Assembly: GCF_000506985.1 (NCBI RefSeq)
Contig: NZ_KI650979.1
Location: forward strand, 1,922,710 to 1,986,709
Direction of reading: 5' to 3'
Source of the DNA: Advenella kashmirensis W13003
GTDB taxonomy: Bacteria; Pseudomonadota; Gammaproteobacteria; Burkholderiales; Burkholderiaceae_B
DNA length: 64,000 nt
This document shows, piece after piece, positions 1 through 8,487 of this stretch (position 1 is its first letter; each line of letters begins with the position of its first letter). The notes under the pieces are model-generated. The model searched no databases and was not told where the DNA came from. It saw nothing but the letters and a program-made list of their open reading frames with translations. The translations under genes were made by a program, and so were the position numbers.

Positions 1-181
1 CAAAGGGCGTGGGTTTAACCGCTCTTCCTGAACGATCAAATAGGGGGCTGCCGAAATAGTTTTCCAATTGACGCATTTGCTGACTCACGGCACTTGGGGT
101 TAGCGCGAGCTCACGCGCAGCTGCTGCGAAATTCCCCCTGCGAATGACCGCCTGCAGCGTAGGGAGCGTCCCAAGCTTCAT
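1..181 (-). CDS. LysR-family transcriptional regulator, N-terminal part (runs off the window)
   Basis: Reading the minus strand from an ATG at 181 gives about 60 residues of a LysR winged helix-turn-helix domain: MKLGTLPTLQAVIRRGNFA, then AAARELALTPSAVSQQMRQL and a segment ending LFDRSGRAVKPTP. These are the classic LysR features: A-A-x-L, S-x-S/A-V-S-Q-x-I/M-x-x-L-E, and LF-x-R at the end of helix 3. A GAGGTGG Shine-Dalgarno precedes the ATG. The effector-binding domain is outside the window, so the ligand cannot be inferred from this gene. It is divergent from the catabolic operon starting at 327, the usual arrangement for a LysR activator of its neighbour. That regulatory link is inference; the family call is secure. 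Confidence 0.9.
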   Translation of the reverse strand, partial: MKLGTLPTLQAVIRRGNFAAAARELALTPSAVSQQMRQLENYFGSPLFDRSGRAVKPTPF

Positions 182-206
182 ATGACCACCTCAAAAAGTC
201 ACGATT

Positions 207-223
207 GATTAATTATTCTAATC
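207..223. promoter_or_regulatory. Candidate LysR operator (T-N11-A box)
   Basis: GATTA-N7-TAATC is a perfect 5-bp inverted repeat giving the T-N11-A pattern typical of LysR sites. It lies in the AT-rich 145-bp gap between the divergent lysR gene and the operon starting at 327. Binding is inferred from pattern and position only. Confidence 0.45.
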
Positions 224-326
224 TTTATTTTAAAAAATTACCGTTTTTATTTTATCAGAGAGGTCTGTAGTATGAGGTCAATTCGCTAGGCTCAGAACCG
301 AGCCTGCCCATCACAAGGAAACTCGA

Positions 327-1100
327 ATGAGCAAACAGACCAACAAAATTGCCCAGCGGCTGGATATCGATGGCGACATTGAACGTGTCTTTTCTGTCTT
401 GCATGCCGGTGGTATTGCAATATGTCCGAACACAGTAGGCTACGGAATCTGGGGCGGATCTTCAGAGGCACTCGAGCGTATATACCGGACAAAGGAGCGT
501 GGACCACATAAGCGTAACGCATTAATTACCGATGAGATCGGCCAGCGCGAAATTCACGACTTGGAGCCGCATAAACAAGCCATGATTGAGTGCGTGACGG
601 TGGATCATGATCTGCCGATGGGGGTGATTGCGAAGTACCGCAAGGAGCATCCCTTACTGCAAAAGGTTGACCCTGATCTACTGCGTGCGAGTACTGCAGA
701 AGGAACGATTGGGATGTTGCTTAACGGGGGGAAAATTCATTCGACAATTGGCAGACTCAGTCGCGAAGCGTTACATCCTGTTTTCGGCTCGTCGGCAAAT
801 TTGACTGGCACTGGCACCAAGTTTCGATTGGAAGACATTCAGCCGGAAATCCGTGCTATTGCGGACATCGAAATAGACTATGGGCTGCGTCGTTATCACT
901 TATACCAGCGCTCCTCAACGATTATAAATTTCACTGACCTGACGGTCGTGCGTATGGGATCCTGCTACGACCTGATTTCGGATGTATTGAAACGTCACTT
1001 TAAGGTCGAACTGCCACCTGATCCTGGGCGCAACGCCAATCCGTCTGGCCACCAACGGGAGTTTCAATTGCGAGACTTTGCTGAGGAATCCGTCTCATGA
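327..1100 (+). CDS. YrdC/Sua5-domain protein in a catabolic operon
   Basis: This 257-residue protein has a YrdC/Sua5/YciO fold. Visible motifs are the N-terminal ICPNTVGYGIWG strand-loop (family form P-T-D/E-T-x-Y-G-L), the nucleotide/carbonate-binding RTKERGPHKRNALI segment (K-x-R pattern), and GSSANLTGTGT (S-x-N motif) near residue 150. True Sua5/TsaC enzymes make threonylcarbamoyl-AMP for tRNA t6A. This copy is divergent, carries a 60-residue C-terminal extension and is the first gene of a dicarboxylate-degradation operon, so a housekeeping t6A role is doubtful. AAGGAAACTCGA precedes the ATG. Its stop overlaps the next gene's start (ATGA), implying translational coupling. Its role in the operon is unknown. 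Confidence 0.8.
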   Translation: MSKQTNKIAQRLDIDGDIERVFSVLHAGGIAICPNTVGYGIWGGSSEALERIYRTKERGPHKRNALITDEIGQREIHDLEPHKQAMIECVTVDHDLPMGVIAKYRKEHPLLQKVDPDLLRASTAEGTIGMLLNGGKIHSTIGRLSREALHPVFGSSANLTGTGTKFRLEDIQPEIRAIADIEIDYGLRRYHLYQRSSTIINFTDLTVVRMGSCYDLISDVLKRHFKVELPPDPGRNANPSGHQREFQLRDFAEESVS

Positions 1101-1987
1101 AAAAGACCACTTTGTTAAATCAGCTAATTCATGCGCCTGAATTGCTCATTATGCCAGGGGCATTCGATCCGATTTCTGCCAAGGTAATTGCTGCAGCAGG
1201 TTTTCCTGCTATTCAATGTTCTGGCTTTGGCATGTCGATGTCGCGCCTCGGGCTACCTGATTACAGTTTTATGGCCATGTCGGATATGGTTGCCGCGTCA
1301 AGACTTATTGTTGATGCCGTTGATATCCCAGTGATGGCGGACGGAGACACGGGTTTTGGCAATGCGGTGAACGCGTGGTATACGGTCCAAGCATTTGAGC
1401 AGGCCGGATGTGCGGGTATCAATATTGAAGACCAGGTGCTCCCCAAACGCTGTGGACACCTTGATGGCAAACAGATAATTCCAATTGAAGACGCTGTAGC
1501 AAAAATACGGGCTTGCGCCGAGGCACGGCGGGACGACGATTTTGTCATCAATGCCCGTACCGACGCCTTGGCTGTAGGTGGCATTGAAGAAGTGGTCATT
1601 CGGGGCAATGCATATTTGGATGCCGGAGCGACGATGCTATTCATAGATGGTCTGACGGATAAAACACTCGCCCAGCAAGCGGTTAAACGTATTCGGGGGC
1701 CGGTAGCCATTAACGTGGTTGAGGGAGGGAAATCGCCTGCGGATTTTACGTTCGCCGAGATGCAAGCGATGGGAATTGCGCGCGTAAGTTTGCCTGGGAC
1801 ATTGTTGATGGCTGCTATCCAGGGAATGCAGAATGCGCTATCTGCGATGCTGAACAATGGGTATGCAGGCGGTCCTGGTGCCGTACTTGCTGGGTTCGAC
1901 ACATTGAAACACCTGGCCGGTTTCGAACAGGTATTTGAACTTGAGGGGCGCTATTTGGGCCAATTGTTGGAGCAAGAAGATGCCTAA
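1097..1987 (+). CDS. Isocitrate lyase/PEP mutase-family C-C lyase (2-methylisocitrate / dimethylmalate lyase-like)
   Basis: This 296-residue alpha/beta-barrel protein belongs to the ICL/PEPM superfamily. It shows the metal/substrate loop ADGDTGFGNAVN, the GINIEDQ strand and the catalytic flap PKRCGHLDGK. That flap matches the K-R-C-G-H signature of true lyases; PEP mutases and phosphonopyruvate enzymes lack this Cys. INARTDA is the usual strand-5 motif. Such lyases split 2-hydroxy di- or tricarboxylates into an alpha-keto acid (pyruvate, glyoxylate or oxaloacetate) and a carboxylic acid. No methylcitrate synthase is nearby, so a dimethylmalate or alkylmalate lyase role fits the context better than PrpB. 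The gene is coupled at both ends: ATGA overlap upstream and an 8-bp overlap with the hydratase gene downstream. Confidence 0.85.
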   Translation: MKKTTLLNQLIHAPELLIMPGAFDPISAKVIAAAGFPAIQCSGFGMSMSRLGLPDYSFMAMSDMVAASRLIVDAVDIPVMADGDTGFGNAVNAWYTVQAFEQAGCAGINIEDQVLPKRCGHLDGKQIIPIEDAVAKIRACAEARRDDDFVINARTDALAVGGIEEVVIRGNAYLDAGATMLFIDGLTDKTLAQQAVKRIRGPVAINVVEGGKSPADFTFAEMQAMGIARVSLPGTLLMAAIQGMQNALSAMLNNGYAGGPGAVLAGFDTLKHLAGFEQVFELEGRYLGQLLEQEDA

Positions 1988-3380
1988 AGCGCGCAACATT
2001 ATTCAAAAAATCTGGGATCAACACGAGATTGTGCAGGTCGATGATGGACAAAGTCTTCTCCAAGTAGACCGAATAATGTTACATGATCGGGCAGGACCCG
2101 CTGTATTCGGTGCGCTTAAGGACGCGGGTCGAACCGTCGCACACCCGTCCATGGTATTTGGCACGATGGATCATATTATCGATACCCATGCCGGCCGTGG
2201 GGATGAGACGTTATTCAAGGGCGGTCGCGCCTTCATTCAGGGATTTCGATCTGGAGCAAAGACGTTTCGCATTACGTTGTTCGATATTAGCGATCCGCGG
2301 CAAGGCATATCGCACGTGGTGTCGGCAGAACAAGGCATAGCATTACCTGGCTCGACTCTGGTCTGCTGCGATAGCCATACCTGTACGCTCGGTGGGATTG
2401 GTGCTCTCGCTTGGGGCATCGGGACGACACAGGGGGAGCATGCCGCCGCGACTCAAACACTCATGTGTACCCGACCGCGTACGATGCGCGTTGAGTTCAC
2501 CGGTCGCCTTGCACCCGGTGTCACGGCAAAGGATATGGCTTTGGCAATGATCGGTCAATACGGCGCCAATGGTGGTGCGGGACACGCAATAGAGTTTTGT
2601 GGCAGTGCTGTACGCTCGCTCAATGTCGAGGCACGTTCAACGCTTTGCAACATGGCTGTGGAGTTTGGCGCATGGACCGGTATGGTCGCACCCGACGAGA
2701 CCACGTTCGAATGGCTACGCAATAGGCCATATGCGCCTACCAAAGATCACTGGAATGCTGCGGTGGCGCATTGGCGCGATCTGGCGTCAGACACTGATGC
2801 GACTTGGGACCGTTCACTTGTAGTTAATTGTACGCATCTTGCACCGCAGGTGAGTTGGGGCACTAACCCGGGGCAAGTGGTTGGAGTTACAGAGACAGTG
2901 CCAGTTGGTTTGGAGTCAACAGAACCAGCATTGCAGTATATGGACCTTCGTCCGGGACAGGCATTGGCTGGCTTACCCATCGATGCTGCCTTTATTGGTT
3001 CTTGCACCAATAGTCGGCTATCTGATTTACGAGCTGCCGCCGCCGTGATCAAGGGACGAAAAGTGGCTACACAAGTGAAGGCCATTGTCGTGCCAGGCTC
3101 CACTGCGGTGAAACAGGCGGCTGAAGATGAGGGTCTGGACCGAATATTTCATGACGCCGGTTTCGAATGGCGCGAGAGTGGCTGCTCTCTCTGCTTTTAC
3201 GTAGGCGGAGACAATTTCGATAGCCCTGGCCGAAAAGCTCGTCGTGTCATTTCTAGTACTAATCGCAATTTTGAAGGACGACAAGGACCCGGCGTGCGAA
3301 CGCACCTGGCCAGTCCGGCAACGGTCGCCGCCTCTGCTTTGGCCGGCTGCATTGCGGATCCCCGGCCTCTACTGTCGTGA
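1980..3380 (+). CDS. Aconitase-family hydratase/isomerase, large subunit (LeuC/DmdA-like)
   Basis: This is a 466-residue LeuC-type protein, the normal family length, using the ATG at 1980 that overlaps the lyase stop. The [4Fe-4S] ligands are visible: Cys in the FIGSCTNSRL loop near residue 345, and the ESGCSLCFYVGG pair (C-x2-C) near 405. The CDSHTCT and GTTQGEH motifs also match the superfamily. These enzymes reversibly dehydrate and rehydrate 2-hydroxy dicarboxylates (isopropylmalate, citraconate, dimethylmaleate). Location beside an ICL/PEPM lyase and an acyl-CoA ligase, rather than leuB, argues for a catabolic hydratase and not leucine synthesis. The biosynthetic LeuC is presumably elsewhere. 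The exact substrate cannot be read from sequence. Confidence 0.85.
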   Translation: MPKARNIIQKIWDQHEIVQVDDGQSLLQVDRIMLHDRAGPAVFGALKDAGRTVAHPSMVFGTMDHIIDTHAGRGDETLFKGGRAFIQGFRSGAKTFRITLFDISDPRQGISHVVSAEQGIALPGSTLVCCDSHTCTLGGIGALAWGIGTTQGEHAAATQTLMCTRPRTMRVEFTGRLAPGVTAKDMALAMIGQYGANGGAGHAIEFCGSAVRSLNVEARSTLCNMAVEFGAWTGMVAPDETTFEWLRNRPYAPTKDHWNAAVAHWRDLASDTDATWDRSLVVNCTHLAPQVSWGTNPGQVVGVTETVPVGLESTEPALQYMDLRPGQALAGLPIDAAFIGSCTNSRLSDLRAAAAVIKGRKVATQVKAIVVPGSTAVKQAAEDEGLDRIFHDAGFEWRESGCSLCFYVGGDNFDSPGRKARRVISSTNRNFEGRQGPGVRTHLASPATVAASALAGCIADPRPLLS

Positions 3381-3390
3381 GAATCTTTTA

Positions 3391-4023
3391 ATGGAAAAGT
3401 TTATAAAAATCAAAGGCGTGGCTGCACCATTGCTGCGGGACAATATTGATACGGATTTGATCATTCCGTCGCGTGAAATGACTACTCCAGGCAAGGATGG
3501 CTATGGTGAAAAACTATTTGCCTCCTGGCGCTATTTACCGAGCGATGATGGTTCGCGCGTGGAAAATCCCGACTTTGTACTGAACAAGCCGCCGTTTCGA
3601 CAGGCTAGCTTTCTTCTTGCCGGCGCTAACTTCGGCAGCGGTTCGTCGCGCGAGCAAGCCGCTTGGGCACTAAGACAATTTGGCATTCGAGCTGTACTGG
3701 CGCCCAGTTTTGGTTCCATTTTTCAGAACAATTGCTATCGTAATGGGCTTTTACCGGTGATCTTGCCTCGTGACGTTATACAGGATTTGGCCATGCAAGC
3801 CGAGACAGGCGGCGTGACATTAACAGTGGATCTTTGTCGTCAAGTAGTACAGATGTGCGATGGCATAAGTTGGCCATTGAATGTTCCTGAAAATGAGCGA
3901 ACTATGATGCTGTCTGGACTGGATGCTATCGGCTTGACGCTTCGTCGTAAAACACAAATCGACGCTTTTCAAAAGGTTGACCAACAACAGCGGCCATGGA
4001 TTTGGCTGAAAACAAATTTGTAG
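3391..4023 (+). CDS. Aconitase-family hydratase, small (swivel) subunit (LeuD/DmdB-like)
   Basis: This 210-residue LeuD-type swivelling-domain protein starts at the ATG at 3391, 10 bp after the large-subunit stop. Conserved features are LLRDNIDTDLIIPSR near the N-terminus, FLLAGANFGSGSSREQAAWAL (the substrate-binding G-S-G-S-S-R-E motif), and IFQNNCYRNGLLPVIL. It should complex with the LeuC-like protein to complete the active site. It is slightly longer than typical LeuD (about 200 residues) because of its C-terminal tail. It belongs to the same operon as the lyase and ligase. Confidence 0.87.
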   Translation: MEKFIKIKGVAAPLLRDNIDTDLIIPSREMTTPGKDGYGEKLFASWRYLPSDDGSRVENPDFVLNKPPFRQASFLLAGANFGSGSSREQAAWALRQFGIRAVLAPSFGSIFQNNCYRNGLLPVILPRDVIQDLAMQAETGGVTLTVDLCRQVVQMCDGISWPLNVPENERTMMLSGLDAIGLTLRRKTQIDAFQKVDQQQRPWIWLKTNL

Positions 4024-4034
4024 GAGACAAAACA

Positions 4035-5009
4035 ATGAAGTATCGCCACTTTGCGAAAACGCTTGCTGCTTCGTTTTTGATCGCAGTAAGTAGTTATGCC
4101 TATTCACAATCCGATTTCCCGCAACAGCCTATACGGATTGTTGTCGCCGCTCCGCCGGGGGGAGGCACCGATCATATGGCCCGTGTTCTTGGTAAGGCGA
4201 TCTCCAGCAATACGACATGGACGGTGATTGTCGAAAACAAACCCGGTGCTGGCGGTACTATCGGAACGGACACCGTTGCCCGAGCGAAACCCGATGGCTA
4301 CACATTAAGCATGGCTCAGACTGCGACTATGGCGATCAATCCAGAGCTTTTTCGAAAACTGTCCTACGACGCCATGAAAGATTTTACCGCTGTGGCCACG
4401 ATAGCGAATCAGCCTGTCGTTCTAGTAGTGCGTTCAAATTCGCCGTATCAAACTGTAGCTGACTTACAGGCCGAGCACAAGTCGAAGAGGTTGACACTGG
4501 CGACCGCTGGCTTAGGTACCGTAGGGCAATTAGTTGGGAAAATGTTTGGTCACGAAGTTGGATCAGACTTTATCGAAGTGCCATACAGAGGCTCTGGCCC
4601 CGCGCTTCAGGATGTTGTAGGTGGTACCGTGGATACCATGTTTGCAACCCCGCCTGGTGCGCTGCCGTTGGTGCAAAGCGGTCGTCTGCGCGCGCTCGCC
4701 GTATCATCGGCCAAGCGCCTCCCATTGCTTCCCGATGTACCTACATTAGAGGAGTTAGGTTACGACAAATTCGATTACAACGAATGGAAGGTCTTAATGG
4801 CACCGGTAGGAACACCGCCAGAAATAGTCGAGCGTCTAAATACGGAAGTTCAGAAGGCGTTGGCCCAGCCATCCATCATCAAGCAGGTGTTGGCAGCCGG
4901 GGATCTGCCTATGACAGGTTCAGTGCAATCAGCGCAGCAATTTGTGAACGAAGAATTTGTTCGTTGGCGTACTATCGTGCGTGAAAGTGGCCTTAGCAAG
5001 TCGAATTGA
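4035..5009 (+). CDS. Bug-family (tripartite tricarboxylate transporter) periplasmic solute receptor
   Basis: This 324-residue protein has a Sec signal peptide (basic MKYRHFAK, hydrophobic LAASFLIAVSSYAYS, probable cleavage after YSQ). Bug/TctC signatures follow: FPQQPIRIVVAAPPGGGTD, then VENKPGAGGTIGTDTVA and later SGRLRALAVSSAKR. Bug receptors bind small carboxylates in the periplasm and are greatly expanded in Alcaligenaceae. The start at 4035 follows GGAGACAAAACA. No TctA/TctB membrane genes are adjacent, so the receptor must use a transporter elsewhere or act in signalling. Its place in the operon suggests it captures the pathway's substrate. Confidence 0.92.
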   Translation: MKYRHFAKTLAASFLIAVSSYAYSQSDFPQQPIRIVVAAPPGGGTDHMARVLGKAISSNTTWTVIVENKPGAGGTIGTDTVARAKPDGYTLSMAQTATMAINPELFRKLSYDAMKDFTAVATIANQPVVLVVRSNSPYQTVADLQAEHKSKRLTLATAGLGTVGQLVGKMFGHEVGSDFIEVPYRGSGPALQDVVGGTVDTMFATPPGALPLVQSGRLRALAVSSAKRLPLLPDVPTLEELGYDKFDYNEWKVLMAPVGTPPEIVERLNTEVQKALAQPSIIKQVLAAGDLPMTGSVQSAQQFVNEEFVRWRTIVRESGLSKSN

Positions 5010-5017
5010 GGAAACTT

Positions 5018-6688
5018 ATGAAAGACTCACTACAGATGGGCTTGATGCAGCAGTCTCCTTTGCTGATTTCATCTTTGCTCGACCATGCAGAGCGGCACCA
5101 CGGTGACAGCGAAATCGTGTCGCGTCGGATTGAGGGCGATATACACCGCTACCATTGGCGTGATGCTTCTCGTCGTGCCCGTCAGGTAGCCGAGGCGCTA
5201 AATGCCTGGCAACTGCCGCTGTCCGCACGTGTGGCCACACTCGCCTGGAATGGCTACCGCCATCTGGAGCTTTACTTCGGTGTCAGCGGATCTGGAAGGG
5301 TGTTGCATACCATTAACCCGCGGCTGCATCCAGACCAGATAACGTGGATCGTCAATCACGCCAGCGATCAGGTGCTTTGTTTTGATTTGACCTTTCTGCC
5401 GTTAGTCCACGCGATCTACGAAAAATGTAAAACCGTCCGCCATTACGTGGCCCTGTGTGATCGTAACCAGTTGCCCGCCGACTGCACCATAGAGGGTTTA
5501 ATCAGCTATGAAGATTGGATCGGAAATCAGTCCGCCTCCTATCACTGGCCACAGTTTGATGAAAATGCAGCCTCCAGTCTGTGCTACACCAGTGGCACCA
5601 CTGGAAACCCGAAGGCGGTTATGTACAGCCATCGCTCGACGCTGCTTCACGCCTATGGTGCAGCGTTACCCGATTCGATGGCATTGTCTGCCCGCGACTC
5701 GGTGCTGCCCGTCGTGCCCATGTTTCACGTCAACGCCTGGGGTCTGCCTTACACGGCAGCACTGACCGGTAGCAAGCTGGTATTCCCAGGTAATGCTCTT
5801 GATGGGCAATCTGTATACCAATTGATGGAGCAGGAGGCTGTGACGTTCGCTGCGGGCGTACCGACTGTGTGGCAATTGCTTTTGAATCACCTAGAACGCG
5901 AAGGCTTACGTTTCTCTTCACTTAAGCGAACAGTCATTGGGGGCGCCGCTTGTCCACCAGCCATGATAGATACTTTCTATGAACAGCACGGGGTGGAAGT
6001 TATTCATGCTTGGGGAATGACTGAAACAAGCCCTCTGGGCTCGCTCTGCACACCGAAAAATAAAACATTAATGCGAGCGACCAATGAGCAAGTCAAGCTC
6101 AGATGCAAGCAGGGAAGGGCGCTATTTGGTGTCGATTTCAAGATTGTGGATGACGACGGATGCGAACTACAATGGGACGGCAAAACGTTCGGCGATCTGT
6201 ATGTTAAAGGGTCGTGGGTGATTCGGGAATACTTTGAGGCTGAGGATCAATCACCATTAGTGGATGGCTGGTTCCCTACAGGCGACGTTGCCACAATTGA
6301 TGCCGACGGGTATTTGCAGATTACCGATCGCAGCAAGGATGTAATTAAATCGGGTGGAGAGTGGATAAGCTCGATCGAAATCGAGAACATTGCCATGGCA
6401 CATCCGTCCGTCCAGTCGGCGGCATGTATCGCGGTTAAGCACCCGAAATGGGATGAGCGGCCGATCGTCGTGGTGGTAGGAAAACCAGAGGCGACGTTGG
6501 ACCGCAATCAATTGTTGCAGTTTTTTGAAGGCAAGGTTGCCAAGTGGCAAATACCGGACGATGTCGTGTTTGTTAAATCCATTCCGTTGGGGGCAACAGG
6601 AAAAATGCTTAAGGCGAAAGTGCGAGAAATGTCTGAGGTTTTAGCGTACTGCAAAAGAGTAGAAGCCAGTCTCGAATCAAAAATTTAG
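5018..6688 (+). CDS. AMP-forming acyl-CoA ligase (AlkK/medium-chain type)
   Basis: This adenylate-forming enzyme of about 556 residues resembles AlkK-like medium-chain acyl-CoA ligases and the related methylmercaptopropionate-CoA ligases. It contains the P-loop YTSGTTGNPKAVMYSHRS near residue 195, A5 motif HAWGMTETSPLG, A7 WFPTGDVATID, A8 ITDRSKDVIKSGGEWISS and the C-terminal catalytic Lys in GATGKMLKAKV. The start at 5018 is chosen over an upstream in-frame TTG at 5006 because GAGG lies 6 nt before that ATG. The gene follows the Bug receptor by 8 bp. In context it probably activates the acid released by the lyase (propionate or a related short acid) to its CoA ester. The substrate is inferred. 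Confidence 0.88.
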   Translation: MKDSLQMGLMQQSPLLISSLLDHAERHHGDSEIVSRRIEGDIHRYHWRDASRRARQVAEALNAWQLPLSARVATLAWNGYRHLELYFGVSGSGRVLHTINPRLHPDQITWIVNHASDQVLCFDLTFLPLVHAIYEKCKTVRHYVALCDRNQLPADCTIEGLISYEDWIGNQSASYHWPQFDENAASSLCYTSGTTGNPKAVMYSHRSTLLHAYGAALPDSMALSARDSVLPVVPMFHVNAWGLPYTAALTGSKLVFPGNALDGQSVYQLMEQEAVTFAAGVPTVWQLLLNHLEREGLRFSSLKRTVIGGAACPPAMIDTFYEQHGVEVIHAWGMTETSPLGSLCTPKNKTLMRATNEQVKLRCKQGRALFGVDFKIVDDDGCELQWDGKTFGDLYVKGSWVIREYFEAEDQSPLVDGWFPTGDVATIDADGYLQITDRSKDVIKSGGEWISSIEIENIAMAHPSVQSAACIAVKHPKWDERPIVVVVGKPEATLDRNQLLQFFEGKVAKWQIPDDVVFVKSIPLGATGKMLKAKVREMSEVLAYCKRVEASLESKI

Positions 6689-6748
6689 GAATTTGAGGCG
6701 CGATTTATGGATATACCACGATGTCTACTTCAATGAATTATTCGAGTA

Positions 6749-7852
6749 TCAAACTCGAGAGGTTGAGCTTTGTAGTAGAAGTTCACTATGATGGTGTTCA
6801 ATCGCCAGTTCAATTAGGCGTGTAATCAAATCACTGTAGCTTAATCCCGTGGCTTCCCAGAGCTTAGGATACATACTTATGTTGGTAAACCCGGGCAGCG
6901 TATTAATTTCATTTACAATTAATTTCCCGTCACTGGTTAAAAAGAAATCGACCCTCGCCATCCCAGAGCATTCCAGTACTTCAAACGCTTTCAAGGCTGT
7001 CTTACGTATATGATTACTAGTCGCCTCGCTCAGCTGAGCGGGAACTACAATATTTGCGCCTTCGGAATTTATGTACTTGGTTTCATAGGAATAAAAGCTG
7101 TTGCTGGTTACGATTTCACCGCACAGGCTGGCTTCAGGACGCTCATTACCAAGCACGGCACACTCAATTTCTCTACCATCAATAGACTGTTCTATCAAAA
7201 TCTTATTGTCAAAAGCGAAGGCGGTAGATAGGGCTATTTCAAACTCTTCCTGCGTTAGAACTTTACTCACTCCCACTGACGAGCCAAGGTTAGCCGGCTT
7301 AATAAATAATGGTAAACCAAGCTGTTCACATACAGACTGAAAGTCTAAATTTTTTCGATTATGTTTTTTCAGGCTTATATAGGAAGCAACATTAAGTCCG
7401 GCGGCGCGAAGCAATCGTTTGGATACGTCTTTATCCATACATATGGCGGAGCTAAGTACACTGGAACCGACAAATGGAAGATTAGCGATACGCATCATCC
7501 CCTGTAAAGAGCCATCTTCGCCAAGTGTGCCGTGAACGACCGGAAAAATAACATCCAGTTGTGAAAACTCTTGGTTTTCGTCTGCTTCACTCAATTGATT
7601 TAACTGTTGTCCCGGGAAAAGTGCCACATGCCTTCCAGACCTATTCAGAGCGATAAGCTCGGGGTTTTCTGCGTTTAATAAAAAATTCGATGTCTCATTA
7701 ACGTGCCATCCACCATTTTTATCAATGCCAATGAGCGTTACGTCAAACTTTGCTTTATCGATTGCTTCAAGTATATTTTTGGCGGATTGAAGTGAAACTT
7801 CATGCTCAGCTGATTTTCCTCCAAAAATAATTCCGACACGCTTTCTTTTCAT
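6749..7852 (-). CDS. ddlA: D-alanine--D-alanine ligase, DdlA type, probably horizontally acquired
   Basis: This 367-residue ATP-grasp ligase joins two D-Ala residues for peptidoglycan. Signatures are GIIFGGKSAEHEVSL at the N-terminus, HGTLGEDGSLQGMM, FIKPANLGSSVGVSK, EIECAVLGN, MARVDFF and the C-terminal NEINTLPGFT. The length and the HGTLGEDG stretch look more like enterobacterial DdlA than the shorter DdlB encoded in mur/fts clusters. The start at 7852 (AGGACGG upstream) is preferred over the TTG two codons earlier. The gene is monocistronic, convergent with the ligase gene upstream, and visibly AT-rich compared with its neighbours. It is probably a second, transferred Ddl; the housekeeping ddlB is expected elsewhere. 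Confidence 0.9.
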   Translation of the reverse strand: MKRKRVGIIFGGKSAEHEVSLQSAKNILEAIDKAKFDVTLIGIDKNGGWHVNETSNFLLNAENPELIALNRSGRHVALFPGQQLNQLSEADENQEFSQLDVIFPVVHGTLGEDGSLQGMMRIANLPFVGSSVLSSAICMDKDVSKRLLRAAGLNVASYISLKKHNRKNLDFQSVCEQLGLPLFIKPANLGSSVGVSKVLTQEEFEIALSTAFAFDNKILIEQSIDGREIECAVLGNERPEASLCGEIVTSNSFYSYETKYINSEGANIVVPAQLSEATSNHIRKTALKAFEVLECSGMARVDFFLTSDGKLIVNEINTLPGFTNISMYPKLWEATGLSYSDLITRLIELAIEHHHSELLLQSSTSRV

Positions 7853-8340
7853 ACTCAACCGTCCTTTATCTATCTATTTACACACTGAACACAGTCCGAC
7901 CATTTGCAACAATTATAAAATTCAATTAGCAATAAATATAAAATCTGACATGTTTGTCTATAACAAGCATCCTGAACTACCACTTCCAAAAAAAACAGAC
8001 TCCGTACAAAAACGGGAGCCACGCTGCCAATATGTATCGCTACAGGTTTTTACTAATGACTAGATTGAATTTTTATTAATTATGAAACTCGACAATTATA
8101 GAGATGAGCCCACCTGCAAAGTGGTAGGTTCATTGCGGTTCAATGTAAAAGTTATTGCTTTTGTAATTTAGTTGTTGATCAAATGCCATATTTTTTGATA
8201 GGCTATGCGCATACGCTCGAGGGAACTATCTATTTTCCTTCAACGCTATGTACCAAGCCATTGGTCATTGCGAGCGCGCCCAATTCCTCGGATGAAGGAA
8301 CATGCACCAAACAAATTTAACGATTCGGTCGTATTGCTCA

Positions 8341-8400
8341 GCCCCGCCATTGTGCGGGGCTTGGTCCTTTTTGAGCAACTCCGCAACGAACCTACAACCT
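8341..8400 (+). repeat. Direct repeat copy 1 with GC hairpin
   Basis: This 60-bp unit begins with hairpin GCCCCGC-CATTGT-GCGGGGC followed by a short T-run (TCCTTTTT), so it looks like an intrinsic terminator or attenuator on the plus strand. The second copy starts 147 bp downstream and differs at 3 positions. Confidence 0.75.
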
Positions 8401-8487
8401 ATGCCGCACGCTACGCGTCGGCTGCTTCTGTCTTCAGCGGGTACGAATGATGGGTCCTAGAGACGGCCCCTTCGGCACTGTCACTAA

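Noticed and set aside
1980-4023. Leucine biosynthesis leuCD
   Set aside because: Homology is to the LeuC/LeuD family, but there is no leuB, and the genes are embedded with a lyase, a Bug receptor and an acyl-CoA ligase. A catabolic hydratase is more likely.
8205-8450. 81-codon open frame in the accessory gap
   Set aside because: It runs through one copy of the duplicated hairpin repeat, has no ribosome-binding site and shows no recognisable features.
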